Below the pieces are notes generated by a model. It saw nothing but the letters and a program-made list of their open reading frames with translations, was not told the origin of the DNA and made no database searches. Below, piece by piece: positions 32,496-40,075 of a stretch of DNA of 64,000 nucleotides. Location of the stretch: the NCBI RefSeq assembly GCF_022664455.2, contig NZ_JAKRKC020000001.1, positions 5,957,001-6,021,000 of the forward strand, written 5' to 3'. Origin of the DNA: Actinomadura luzonensis. Lineage in GTDB: Bacteria > Actinomycetota > Actinomycetes > Streptosporangiales > Streptosporangiaceae. A program made the translations under genes and the position numbers. Each line of letters opens with the position of its first letter. Positions within the stretch are counted from its first letter, which is position 1.

Positions 32496-33066
32496 TCAGG
32501 CGAAAAGGTAGGCGAAGACGGCGTCGCCAACCCGGCGGTCCTCGACCGGCAGGGCGCCGGAGAAGGCCGTCTTGGTCCAGTAGCCGACGACGATGTCCTC
32601 GGTGAACACCTGCACCTGCGCCGGGTGCTTGTCGGTCGCCTCGGCCAGGACGTGGTTGCGTCTCGGCCGGATCCAGCGTCGGCAGCTTGGAGATGAGCGT
32701 GTGCAGGTCGACGAGCTGCTTCTCGAGGAACAGCAGGTAGGTGACCGGCGCGCCCTCGATGAGCGGCTGCCCGTCCACGACCACGTCGGCCTTGGCGACG
32801 GTGTTCGTCCAGTCCTTGGTCGCGGTCACGTCGAACAGCTTCGTCAGCGCCTTGCCGACCTCGGCCAGCACCTCCTCGGCCTTCACCTGGACGCGGGTCG
32901 ACTCCGGCGGGAGCTGCTCACCCTCGTCGTCGATCGGCTGGTAGGTGCGCGACAGGCCGGACAGCAGGGGCGGCTTCTGGATGGTGTGGTAGGCATCGGT
33001 GACCGCGCGCTGGCTGCTGGCCTTGACGCCCTTTTCCACGGCGAGGATCTGGTTCAGCTTCGCCAA
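32496..33066 (-). pseudogene. conserved actinobacterial gene of unknown function, broken by an out-of-frame deletion
   Basis: The frame starting TTG 33066 reads AKLNQILAVEKGVKASSQRA, then QKPPLLSGLSRTYQPIDDEG and VTYLLFLEKQLVDLHTLISK, ending LDPAET near 32672. There it shifts to RNHVLAEATDKHPAQVQVFT, EDIVVGYWTKTAFSGALP and VFAYLFA, with the stop at 32498-32496. The joined product matches a conserved actinobacterial family (DUF7873-like, from memory) but appears to lack two internal pieces. TTG replaces the usual ATG. It sits immediately upstream of the tRNA-mimic RNAs on the same strand, so it may once have formed a unit with them. Confidence 0.65.
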
Positions 33067-33079
33067 GGCGAGGGTCCGT

Positions 33080-33232
33080 TCATGCGAGGGGTTGGCGGGC
33101 ACGAAGCAAAGCACAAAGGCCCTGTCGGACGAGGCCCCGCACCTCCAGCTGCTGCGAATCAAACCCGTACGTGTTGCTGACGCCGCCCTCCGGAAAGAGG
33201 CCGAGGCCGGCGCCCAGAAAGGGAGTCGCCAT
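33080..33232 (-). CDS. possible 50-aa ORF or gene fragment
   Basis: ATG 33232 to TGA 33080 reads ATPFLGAGLGLFPEGGVSNT, then YGFDSQQLEVRGLVRQGLCA. GAAGG abuts the ATG too closely for a good ribosome site. The composition is protein-like, but no family is recognised. Given the decayed surroundings it may be a fragment. From 33233 to 33491 I see no gene. Confidence 0.28.
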   Translation of the reverse strand: MATPFLGAGLGLFPEGGVSNTYGFDSQQLEVRGLVRQGLCALLRARQPLA

Positions 33233-33491
33233 CCTTCTCGGCCGCAGCGCTCCCTGGCACGCGTCCCCTCTTCCACCATTCTCTCCCCGACCAAGATGGA
33301 GCCGGGCGGCCCATAGCGGGGTTACCGCTTCTGACCATCGACGGTGGATACGGAAATACGTCGCTCATCGACGACAAGAGTCGCTTCGCGCGCCTTGCGA
33401 GATATCGCGCCTGGCGCAGTCGGTGCGTCTTCACGCCGGATCGCCTCGGTGCTGCTTGATGTGCAGCCGATCGGCACGACCTGGAAGACGC

Positions 33492-33878
33492 TTACCCGGT
33501 CGCGTGAGAGTGGGGCACGACCACCACTTGATCGTCGTCCTCGTAGATGATCCTGCCGGGATCCGCCGATTCGAGGCGTACGCACTGCACGTCGTGGGCG
33601 GCCAGGATGGCCAGGTATCCAGGCACCCGCTGGATCAGGTGACCGGCTGACGCCTTGAACCAGGCCGCCGCTCCCGGGTTGATGTCGCGGTCATAGACAG
33701 TGGGGTCCACGGTCGCGGGGTCGGTGAAGTTGGCCTCGTACCAGGCGTTGTTCGCGCGCCTGAACGCCTCCTCCGCCTCCGACAGGAGCCCCTGCCCGGC
33801 GAGGCCGTTGAGCAGGCCGAACACCCCCGGGCATGTCCCGCGACGGTTCGGCGTCGGACTCTGGAACCTCACGTACAT
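33492..33878 (-). CDS. conserved actinobacterial protein of unknown function (128 aa)
   Basis: ATG 33878 has GGAAGG 6 nt upstream. The protein starts YVRFQSPTPNRRGTCPGVFG, contains NNAWYEANFTDPATVDPTVY and NPGAAAWFKASAGHLIQRVP, and ends DPGRIIYEDDDQVVVVPHSH. Proteins of this pattern are common singletons in actinomycetes, but no function is known to me. It appears intact although it stands in a decayed neighbourhood. Confidence 0.75.
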   Translation of the reverse strand: MYVRFQSPTPNRRGTCPGVFGLLNGLAGQGLLSEAEEAFRRANNAWYEANFTDPATVDPTVYDRDINPGAAAWFKASAGHLIQRVPGYLAILAAHDVQCVRLESADPGRIIYEDDDQVVVVPHSHATG

Positions 33879-33928
33879 CAAGGCCCTTCCAAGGGTCGCC
33901 TTCTCGCCCGATCCACTTGGACGCACGA

Positions 33929-34114
33929 TCAACTCGTCCAGAGGACGATCTTTCCGAGCAGGATCCCGCCGATCCAGAGAACGAACATCAAGGTCACTGT
34001 CGTGCGAGCCTCCTTGCGCTGACGATCAGTGCGACCTGGCCGCCGTGCTCTTGCGAGCAACATGATGGCCACTGCCGCGAGAGCAAGGGTCATCGAGATC
34101 TCGACAGTAGTCAC
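33929..34114 (-). CDS. 61-aa two-helix membrane protein
   Basis: GTG 34114. Two hydrophobic helices (ISMTLALAAVAIMLLAR and TLMFVLWIGGILLGKIVLW) separated by a strongly basic loop (RARRPGRTDRQRKEAR). TAGTAT lies 9 nt upstream, near but not exactly at leaderless spacing, and no ribosome site is visible. Function unknown. Confidence 0.5.
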   Translation of the reverse strand: MTTVEISMTLALAAVAIMLLARARRPGRTDRQRKEARTTVTLMFVLWIGGILLGKIVLWTS

Positions 34115-34241
34115 GGCGCGAAGATACTACGGCGCCATCCGTCTCTGCAGCTTTCGCCCTTCGGGCAACGGCTCCTGGCCGCTGGCGCAGACCTTCGGCA
34201 GGCGCGCGACTCATGATCGCTGCGGGGCTTCCTGATGCAGG

Positions 34242-34314
34242 TGGGCGGTACTGGGTTCGAACCAGTGACCCCTCGCTTGTAAGGCGAGTGCTCTACCGCT
34301 GAGCTAACCGCCCC
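34242..34314 (-). tRNA. tRNA-Val (anticodon TAC)
   Basis: Minus strand: acceptor GGGCGGT pairs with ACCGCCC; D-arm AGCTCAGCGGTAGAGCA; anticodon arm CTCGC-CTTACAA-GCGAG with anticodon TAC; T-arm ACTGG-TTCGAAC-CCAGT. All stems are perfect and the discriminator is A; the full CCA is not encoded. This normal tRNA contrasts with the permuted elements 1.8 kb away. Confidence 0.97.
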
Positions 34315-34330
34315 TGATCGGCACTACACC

Positions 34331-35311
34331 TTACGACACCAAGGGCACCGATCGCACATCCACTTCCCACCCGGGCCCCAGCTCCGGGCGGCCGGCGGCG
34401 CGCCAGCCGAGGAGGGCGGCGCCGAGCATGCCGGCGTCGACGCCGAGCGCGGCCGGGACGAGGGGCGGGGCGTCGCGGAAGGCCAGGCGTTTGACCAGGC
34501 GGGTGCGGACCGGGTCGAACAGGGCGGGGCCGGCTTCGGCGAGGCCGCCGCCGAGGACGATGACCGACGGGTCCAGGAGCAGCGTGTACGTGGCCAGCGC
34601 CAGCGACAGCGCCTCCACGGCCTCGTCCCAGATCTCGATCGCGATCGGGTCGTCGGAGGTGACCACCTGCTCGGCCTTGACGCCTTCGACGCCGGCGCGC
34701 CGGCTGTAGCGGCGGCCCACGGAGGCGGCCGAGGCGTACGTCTCCAGGCAGCCGAACTGGCCGCAGGCGCACTGCTCGCCGTCGGGGAAGACGGGGGTGT
34801 GGCCGATCTCGCCGGCCCAGCCGGAGGAGCCGCCGTACGGCTCGCCGCGGATGATGGAGGCGCCGGCGATGCCGGTGCCGATGGGCAGGAACAGGAAGTC
34901 GGACACGCCGCGTCCGGCGCCCAGGATGCTCTCGGCGAGGCCGCCCGTGCGGACGTCGTGGCCCAGCATGACGGGGATGTCCAGGGTGGTGAACGCGGAG
35001 GCGGGGACGTCGCGCCAGCCGAGGTTGGTGGCGTAGATGGCGGCGTGCTCGGAGACCAGGCCGGGCACGGCCAGGCCGACGCCCGCCGGCTCGCCGTCGC
35101 CGGCCGCGGCCAGGTGGCTGATGAAGTCGGAGACGGCGGCCACGACCGCCTCGCCGCCCTCGGTGCGCGGCGTGGGGCGCCGCTCGCTCAGCAGCACCTT
35201 GCCGGAGTCGCTGACGAGGCCGCCCTTCATGGAGGTGCCACCGACGTCGAGCGCGACGACGAACGATGACCTACTCGCCGGGCTGCTCGACGTACTGCTC
35301 AATGCGGACAC
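34331..35311 (-). CDS. ROK family sugar kinase (glucokinase-like)
   Basis: 326 aa. The ATP site is VVALDVGGTSMKGGLVSD. The sugar-binding and zinc region is SSGWAGEIGHTPVFPDGEQC followed by ACGQFGCLETYASAASVGRR, containing the H-x-C-x-C-x4-C ROK signature. Second phosphate motif: SVIVLGGGLAEAGP. There is no N-terminal helix-turn-helix, so it is a kinase rather than a repressor. The GTG start at 35311 follows TATCGT by 8 nt, suggesting a leaderless or nearly leaderless mRNA. It probably phosphorylates glucose, N-acetylglucosamine or N-acetylmannosamine. Confidence 0.9.
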   Translation of the reverse strand: MSALSSTSSSPASRSSFVVALDVGGTSMKGGLVSDSGKVLLSERRPTPRTEGGEAVVAAVSDFISHLAAAGDGEPAGVGLAVPGLVSEHAAIYATNLGWRDVPASAFTTLDIPVMLGHDVRTGGLAESILGAGRGVSDFLFLPIGTGIAGASIIRGEPYGGSSGWAGEIGHTPVFPDGEQCACGQFGCLETYASAASVGRRYSRRAGVEGVKAEQVVTSDDPIAIEIWDEAVEALSLALATYTLLLDPSVIVLGGGLAEAGPALFDPVRTRLVKRLAFRDAPPLVPAALGVDAGMLGAALLGWRAAGRPELGPGWEVDVRSVPLVS

Positions 35312-35374
35312 GGTAGGAGACGATAGCGCAGGTGGTACGGGCCCCGGGAAGGGGCGGTGGGGGCCGGGCGCGGG

Positions 35375-35710
35375 TCAGGCGCGGCCGAGGACGCGGTTGA
35401 GCGCCGCCTCCACCTCCACCGCGAGGTCCCTGGCCGCCGGGGGCGGGTCGGGCGCGGCCGCGGACGGGCAGGCGAGCGGGTCGTCCGCCCGCGCCAGCCA
35501 CACGGCCCCGCAGGCCCGGCACTCCACCTCGCCCAGCCGGCAGATGAGCGCCGTGGAGCCGCAGGTGCCGCAGTGGTCGAGGTCGAGGTCGTGCAGGCGT
35601 TGACAGTCCGGGCAGATCAGCACCTGGGACTCGTGGCGCACCCCGCGCTGCCACGGGCTGGCGCCGCGGACGGGGTCCGTCTGCCGGGCCCCGCAGCGGT
35701 AGCAGGGCAT
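35375..35710 (-). CDS. zinc-ribbon protein
   Basis: 111 aa. GGAGGAAACG precedes ATG 35710. Four CxxC pairs (PCYRCGARQ, VLICPDCQR, DHCGTCGST, VECRACGAV) form two zinc ribbons in residues 1-70. The C-terminal 40 aa are Ala/Pro-rich with a short helix (AARDLAVEVEAALNRVL). Probably a nucleic-acid or protein-binding factor; unknown role. It lies 28 bp downstream of ahpE on the same strand. Confidence 0.8.
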   Translation of the reverse strand: MPCYRCGARQTDPVRGASPWQRGVRHESQVLICPDCQRLHDLDLDHCGTCGSTALICRLGEVECRACGAVWLARADDPLACPSAAAPDPPPAARDLAVEVEAALNRVLGRA

Positions 35711-35738
35711 CGTTTCCTCCGAAGTCTGTGCCGGTGTG

Positions 35739-36206
35739 TCACTGGATGTCGGCGAGCGCCTTGACGTAGTCGGCGACGTCGCGCGCGGAGGAGATCGGTC
35801 TGATCACCGACCACCGGATCACACCCTCGCCGTCGATGATGAAGGTCCCCCGCTGGGCGAGCCCCTTCGTCTCATCGAACACACCGTACGCCTGAGCGAC
35901 CTGTCCGTGTGGCCAGAAATCAGAGAGCAGCGAGAAGGGGTAACCCTGACGATCCGCCCAGGCACGGAGCGCGAAGACGGAGTCGACGGACACCGTGAGC
36001 ACGCGCACGTCGTCGCCGAGCGGCGTGTCGCGCAGCGCGTCGAGTTCGTTGCCGCAGATGCCGCTGAAGGCAAGCGGGTAGAAGACCAGCACGACCTTGC
36101 CGCCCCTGAGCCGGGACAGGCGCACCGGGGCGCCGTGCTGGTCCTGTAGCTCGAAGTCCGGAGCCGGGGCGCCGACCTCGGCAGGATGCGCGTCCAAGCG
36201 GTTCAC
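35739..36206 (-). CDS. ahpE: AhpE-type one-cysteine peroxiredoxin
   Basis: 155 aa from GTG 36206, with AGGA 7 nt upstream; in-frame ATG 36224 and GTG 36251 are alternatives. Peroxidatic motif YPLAFSGICGNEL, with no second Cys in the protein. The segment LLSDFWPHGQVAQAYGVFDE and RGTFIIDGEGVIRW match mycobacterial AhpE closely. It reduces peroxides or peroxynitrite using a mycothiol/mycoredoxin or thioredoxin partner in the cytoplasm. Confidence 0.9.
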   Translation of the reverse strand: MNRLDAHPAEVGAPAPDFELQDQHGAPVRLSRLRGGKVVLVFYPLAFSGICGNELDALRDTPLGDDVRVLTVSVDSVFALRAWADRQGYPFSLLSDFWPHGQVAQAYGVFDETKGLAQRGTFIIDGEGVIRWSVIRPISSARDVADYVKALADIQ

Positions 36207-36266
36207 GCCTTCATCCTGCCGCATGAGCGGCGCCGGAGCTCCCTGGGTCACAGCTTCGGCGGGTCC

Positions 36267-36698
36267 TTATCGCCCCCGGCCCTTCGGCGTCACGAGCCTG
36301 GTTCCCGACCAGTCGGGGGCCGCGGAGACACTGCTGGTCTGCGACAGACCCGCGGTGGCGGCGTCCTCCCCGATGTCACTCGGCTCCACGTGGCCCTCGC
36401 GCCCGGCCTTGGGGGTGAGCAGCCAGATCTGGCCGCCTTCGGCGAGTGCACGCATGGCGCTGGTCAGCGTGTCGAAGAGGTCGCCGTCGCCGTCGCGCCA
36501 CCACAGCAGCACCACGTCGACGACCTCGTCGCTCTCTTCGTCCAGCAGCTCAGTGCCGGTCACGTTCTCGATGGAGTCGCGGAGATCGTCGTCGACGTCC
36601 TCGTCCCAGCCGATCTCCTGCACCACCTGACCCGGCTTGAGGCCGAGTCGTTCGGCCAGGCCGCGCTCGCCCTGCGCCTGACCCGCGGTCGCGCTCAC
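36267..36698 (-). CDS. DUF3052 family protein
   Basis: 143 aa. GTG 36698 has GGAGGGATAAAC directly before it. The sequence AERLGLKPGQVVQEIGWDED, then VVDVVLLWWRDGDGDLFDTL and LAEGGQIWLLTPKAGREGHV, is characteristic of DUF3052, a small acidic actinobacterial family of unknown function. The Asp/Glu-rich N-terminal third is notable. It commonly neighbours aceE and a peroxiredoxin gene in actinomycetes, as here. Confidence 0.88.
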   Translation of the reverse strand: MSATAGQAQGERGLAERLGLKPGQVVQEIGWDEDVDDDLRDSIENVTGTELLDEESDEVVDVVLLWWRDGDGDLFDTLTSAMRALAEGGQIWLLTPKAGREGHVEPSDIGEDAATAGLSQTSSVSAAPDWSGTRLVTPKGRGR

Positions 36699-36815
36699 GT
36701 TTATCCCTCCTGCTTGAGTGGCCCCGCTTATGCGGTTTATCGCTTCGGGACAGTCCACACGCTGTGACCCTCAGTCGTCAACGGTCGCCACGGGTACGGC
36801 CGTAGTCGGCCAGAT

Positions 36816-37223
36816 TCAATCAGACAAAAACGACAGGCGAACCTGACGTTGCGGGTTGTCGACGTTCAGGTCGACGAGGGCGATGGACTGCCAGGTGCCC
36901 AGCGCCAGCCGCCCGCCGAGCACCGGCACGGTGGCGTACGGCGGGACCAGCGCGGGCATGACATGTGACCTGCCGTGACCGCGCGAGCCGTGGCGGTGCC
37001 GCCACCGGTCGTCGGCCGGCAGCAGGTCGCGCAGCGCCGCCAGCAGGTCGTCGTCGCTGCCGGAGCCCAGCTCCAGCAGGGCGACGCCGGCGGTGGCGTG
37101 CGGCACGAAGATGTGCAGCAACCCATCCTCACCCTGACCGCGGACGAAATCGGCGCATTCGCCGGTGATGTCATGCACGGTCTCTCGCGAACCTGTGGCC
37201 ACAGAGATGATTTCTGATCTCAC
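36816..37223 (-). CDS. YjbQ/UPF0047 family protein
   Basis: 135 aa. GTG 37223 lies 6 nt after TAAGAT (37235-37230), so it is leaderless. The UPF0047 signature is clear: LLHIFVPHATAGVALLELGS with acidic DDDL, and GHGRSHVMPALVPP, ending LGTWQSIALVDLNVDNPQRQ. Members form trimers and have weak thiamine-phosphate synthase activity; the physiological role is unsettled. It is divergent from the two-component system. Confidence 0.88.
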   Translation of the reverse strand: MRSEIISVATGSRETVHDITGECADFVRGQGEDGLLHIFVPHATAGVALLELGSGSDDDLLAALRDLLPADDRWRHRHGSRGHGRSHVMPALVPPYATVPVLGGRLALGTWQSIALVDLNVDNPQRQVRLSFLSD

Positions 37224-37533
37224 GAAATAATCTTACTGACGCACATCGACGGCATCAGGGCCGGCAAAGACCGGCCCGGTGCGCCCGTCGCCGGACCGCA
37301 CCGTACGCGGCGGCCCGCCGCACGGGCCGCGCATCTCCGCGATGACGCCGCTCCTGTCCCTTTTCCCAACGGCATACCCGTGTACCAGGAGACGGTCTCC
37401 TGCCGTCGCATTCATACCTCCCACATTGGTACGCAGAAAGCCGGACGAAAAGACCGGATCCCGAGATCGGACGATTTTTACCTCCCTCTTCCGGGGGAGG
37501 ACCGGGCATGACGGGATCGTTACGCTGCGAGGA
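37224..37533. other. 310-bp divergent intergenic region
   Basis: It holds the leaderless promoter of the YjbQ gene at one end (-10 at 37230-37235) and that of the sensor kinase at the other (TACGCT 37521-37526). A small inverted repeat CCTCCC/GGGAGG with an 8-nt loop lies at about 37481-37500. No gene seen. Confidence 0.5.
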
Positions 37534-39030
37534 ATGTGGGGTCTTGGGCTGCGCGGGCGGATGGCGGCCTCGTACGTGCTGGTCACGATCACCGCCGTGC
37601 TCCTGGTCGAGGCCGCGGTCGTCGCGGTGTTCCTCATTCCGCAGGCCGCCGCGTCCGACCTGGCGGGCGTGCTGGAGGAGCGGGCGGCCGGCGACGCCAA
37701 GGCGATCACCCAGGAGGCGGACCGGCTGGCGGCCACCGGCCGCGACGCCGACGCCCTGCTGCGCGACGCCGACGCCCTGCTGCGCGACGCCGCGGCCGCC
37801 AGCAGGGGCCGCACGCTCGCGGGCGGCGCCAGGCCGCACGCCGAGCCGGGCCTCGCCATGCTGGAGACCGTCGTGAACCGCGACGGCCTCATCCTGGCCA
37901 GCTCCGCCCCCGGCATCTACCGGCCCGGCACCAGGCTGGACCTGCCGTTGCCGATACCGGCGCCGAGACAGGCGCGCCCGCCCGTGGCCCCGCCCGTCCC
38001 GCCGCTGCCCGAGAGAAACGGCGACGGCGGCGGAGGCAACGGCCGCACCAGGACCGGGCCGACGGTCTGGCACCTCAGCCCGGTGCAGATCAAGAACCCG
38101 GACGGGCCCGGGGTGATCGGGTTCGTGCACGTCCAGGCCCCAGCCGACGCCGATCCGGCGACGATGCCCGACCTCACGCCCATGGTCGTCCTCACGCTGC
38201 TGGTGCTGGCGCTGGTGGTGCCGGTGGGGCTGGTGTTCGGGCTGCTGAGCACGCGGCGGCTGATCGGGCGGGTGCGCAGGCTGGCCGACGTCACGACGGC
38301 GGTGGCGGCCGGCGACTTCCGGCCCAGGGTCGCGGTGTCCGGCTCTGACGAGGTGAGCACGCTGGAGCAGTCGTTCAACGCCATGACCGACCGGCTGGGC
38401 GCGGCGGTCGAGACCGCCAGCCGCACCGCGCGCACCGAGGCCAGGCAGGCCGAGCGCGGCCGAATCGCGAGGGAGCTGCACGACTCCATCTCCCAGGACC
38501 TGTTCTCGCTGAGCCTGCTGGCCGCCGGCATGCGCCGGGCCGCGCCGCGCGAGCTGCGCGGCCAGGCGGAGGCGATGGAGCGGACCTCCGCGCGGGCGAT
38601 GCGCGAGATGCAGGCGCTGCTGCTGGAGCTGCGGCCGGTGGCGCTGGAGGACGCGGGGCTGACGCCCGCCCTGGAGGAGCTGTGCCGGGCGTACGAGACC
38701 CGGCTCGGCCTCCGGGTGGAGGCGGTGCTGGAGGAGGTGGCGCTGGAGGCGGCGGCCGAGCACGCGGTGCTGCGGCTGGTGCAGGAGGCGCTGGGCAACG
38801 CGGTCAAGCACGCGGCGCCGTCCGAGGTCGAGGTGCGGCTGTGCCGGGACGGGGACGGCGCGGTCGTCGTCTCGGTGACCGACGACGGGACCGGCTTCGA
38901 CCCGGCGGACGTGGCGGGGCGGCACGGGATGGGGCTGACGCTGATGCGCGAGCGGGTGACGGAGCTGGGCGGGCGGCTCACGGTGAGCAGCGGCGAGGGC
39001 GGCACGACCGTGACGGCGAGGCTGACGTGA
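37534..39030 (+). CDS. NarL-type sensor histidine kinase
   Basis: 498 aa from ATG 37534, 7 nt after TACGCT (leaderless). First membrane helix about residues 8-30 (AASYVLVTITAVLLVEAAVV), an exterior sensor domain of about 190 aa with a Pro-rich stretch, and a second helix (VLTLLVLALVVPVGLVFGLL). A HAMP domain follows, then HisKA_3 with phospho-acceptor His 316 (IARELHDSISQDLFSLSLLA) and HATPase_c (VQEALGNAVKHAAPSEVEVR, DDGTGFDP, HGMGLTLMRER). The stop overlaps the response regulator start (GTGA). The signal sensed is unknown. Confidence 0.93.
   Translation: MWGLGLRGRMAASYVLVTITAVLLVEAAVVAVFLIPQAAASDLAGVLEERAAGDAKAITQEADRLAATGRDADALLRDADALLRDAAAASRGRTLAGGARPHAEPGLAMLETVVNRDGLILASSAPGIYRPGTRLDLPLPIPAPRQARPPVAPPVPPLPERNGDGGGGNGRTRTGPTVWHLSPVQIKNPDGPGVIGFVHVQAPADADPATMPDLTPMVVLTLLVLALVVPVGLVFGLLSTRRLIGRVRRLADVTTAVAAGDFRPRVAVSGSDEVSTLEQSFNAMTDRLGAAVETASRTARTEARQAERGRIARELHDSISQDLFSLSLLAAGMRRAAPRELRGQAEAMERTSARAMREMQALLLELRPVALEDAGLTPALEELCRAYETRLGLRVEAVLEEVALEAAAEHAVLRLVQEALGNAVKHAAPSEVEVRLCRDGDGAVVVSVTDDGTGFDPADVAGRHGMGLTLMRERVTELGGRLTVSSGEGGTTVTARLT
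37744..37785 (+). repeat. in-frame 21-bp tandem duplication in the kinase sensor domain
   Basis: Two identical 21-bp units (37744-37764 and 37765-37785) encode DADALLR twice, lengthening an amphipathic helix near residues 71-84 of the exterior domain. Perfect identity suggests recent slippage. Confidence 0.9.
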
Positions 39031-39716
39031 CCGGTCACGGGAGCGGCGACGAGCCGAGGACGCCCGTCCGGGTGCTGATCGTGGACGACCACGAGGTGGT
39101 GCGGCAGGGCCTCCGCTTCGTCCTGGAGCAGGAGGACGGCATCGAGGTGGCGGGCGAGGCCGCCGACGGCGAGGCCGCCCTGCGGGCCGTGCGCGCCCTG
39201 CGTCCCGACGTGATGCTCCTCGACCTCGTCATGCCCGGCACGGACGGCCTGGCGGCGCTGCGGGCGCTGCGGGAGGGCGGCGACGCGCCGGCCCCGGCGG
39301 TCATCGTGCTGACCTCCTTCCAGGAGGAGGACCGGGTGGTGGAGGCGGTGCGCCTCGGGGCGCTGTCCTATCTGTCCAAGACGAGCGCCGTGGACCGGGT
39401 GGTCGAGGCGGTCCGCGCGGCGGCGCGCGGCGGCAGCGTGCTGGAGCCGGGCATCGCGGCGCTGCTGGTCAGGCAGGTACGCCGGGCCGAGCGCCCCCGC
39501 CCGCTCGACACGCTCACGCCGAGGGAGCGGGACGTGCTGGCGGCGCTGGCGAGGGGGCGCTCCAACGCCGAGATCGCCAGGGACCTGCGGATGGGCAGGG
39601 AGACGGTCAAGTCGCATGTCAGCAGCATTCTGGCCAAGCTGGGCGTGTCCGACCGCACGCAGGCCGCCATCTACGCGCTCCAGCAGGGGCTCGTCCCGCT
39701 CGACGAGGCGCTTTGA
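39027..39716 (+). CDS. NarL/LuxR-type response regulator
   Basis: 229 aa, GTG 39027 overlapping the kinase stop. Receiver domain with acidic pair (VRVLIVDDHEVVRQGL), phospho-acceptor Asp 66 (DVMLLDLVMPG), Thr/Ser in VIVLTSFQEED and Lys in SYLSKTSAVD. C-terminal LuxR HTH (LTPRERDVLAALARGRSNAE, then TVKSHVSSILAKLGVSDRTQ). Forms a two-component system with the preceding kinase; regulon unknown. Confidence 0.94.
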   Translation: MTGHGSGDEPRTPVRVLIVDDHEVVRQGLRFVLEQEDGIEVAGEAADGEAALRAVRALRPDVMLLDLVMPGTDGLAALRALREGGDAPAPAVIVLTSFQEEDRVVEAVRLGALSYLSKTSAVDRVVEAVRAAARGGSVLEPGIAALLVRQVRRAERPRPLDTLTPRERDVLAALARGRSNAEIARDLRMGRETVKSHVSSILAKLGVSDRTQAAIYALQQGLVPLDEAL

Positions 39717-39858
39717 CCAGGCTGTTCGTGCCCCTGCGGAGGCCGCTGCCAGGATCGGCCGCTAGACTCGCCCGGCCGTCCTGGTGACGACCGTCCCCGT
39801 TCGGGGGAGGGTGCAGGTGCGGCAGGGGACGCCCCGGGGACAGGCCCAGGCATTCGAG

Positions 39859-39868
39859 CGAAATTTCG
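39859..39868. promoter_or_regulatory. palindrome upstream of the aceE promoter
   Basis: CGAAATTTCG is a perfect 10-bp palindrome 15 bp upstream of the predicted -35 box of aceE, where an activator or repressor could bind. Only symmetry and position support this. Confidence 0.35.
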
Positions 39869-39882
39869 TTCATTTTCCTGTC

Positions 39883-39910
39883 TTGTTAAATTGCTCCCGG
39901 GATGTAACCT
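39883..39910 (+). promoter_or_regulatory. possible aceE promoter
   Basis: TTGTTA (39883-39888), 16-bp spacer, TAACCT (39905-39910) in an AT-richer island about 165 bp upstream of the aceE start, implying a long leader. A match to sigma-70-like elements only. Confidence 0.35.
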
Positions 39911-40075
39911 TTGACTGCGATTCGTCCTACCATCGGTGGTCTAGGCCATCGGAGCGCTCCCTGCCAGCAGGGACACTCTGGTTACCGGCCAGTAGAGATG
40001 CGTTTTCTACGGCTAGCGACCAGGATGGAAGGCGACCCAGACCAGACATCAGTCATTCTCGGAAGGCGAGACCCA

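Larger units (their letters stand above)
39717..40075. other. 359-bp region upstream of aceE
   Basis: Contains the palindrome CGAAATTTCG (39859-39868), a possible promoter (39883-39910) and a purine-rich ribosome site before the aceE GTG. It is more AT-rich than its surroundings between 39860 and 39960. No gene is supported in it. Confidence 0.5.

Noticed and set aside
33322-33585. 87-aa minus-strand ORF between the orphan genes
   Set aside because: No ribosome site or -10 element, overlaps the 3' end of a better-supported gene, and has no recognisable product.
34242-34314. Attachment site of an integrative element at tRNA-Val
   Set aside because: No integrase gene and no second copy of the tRNA 3' end were found within the window.
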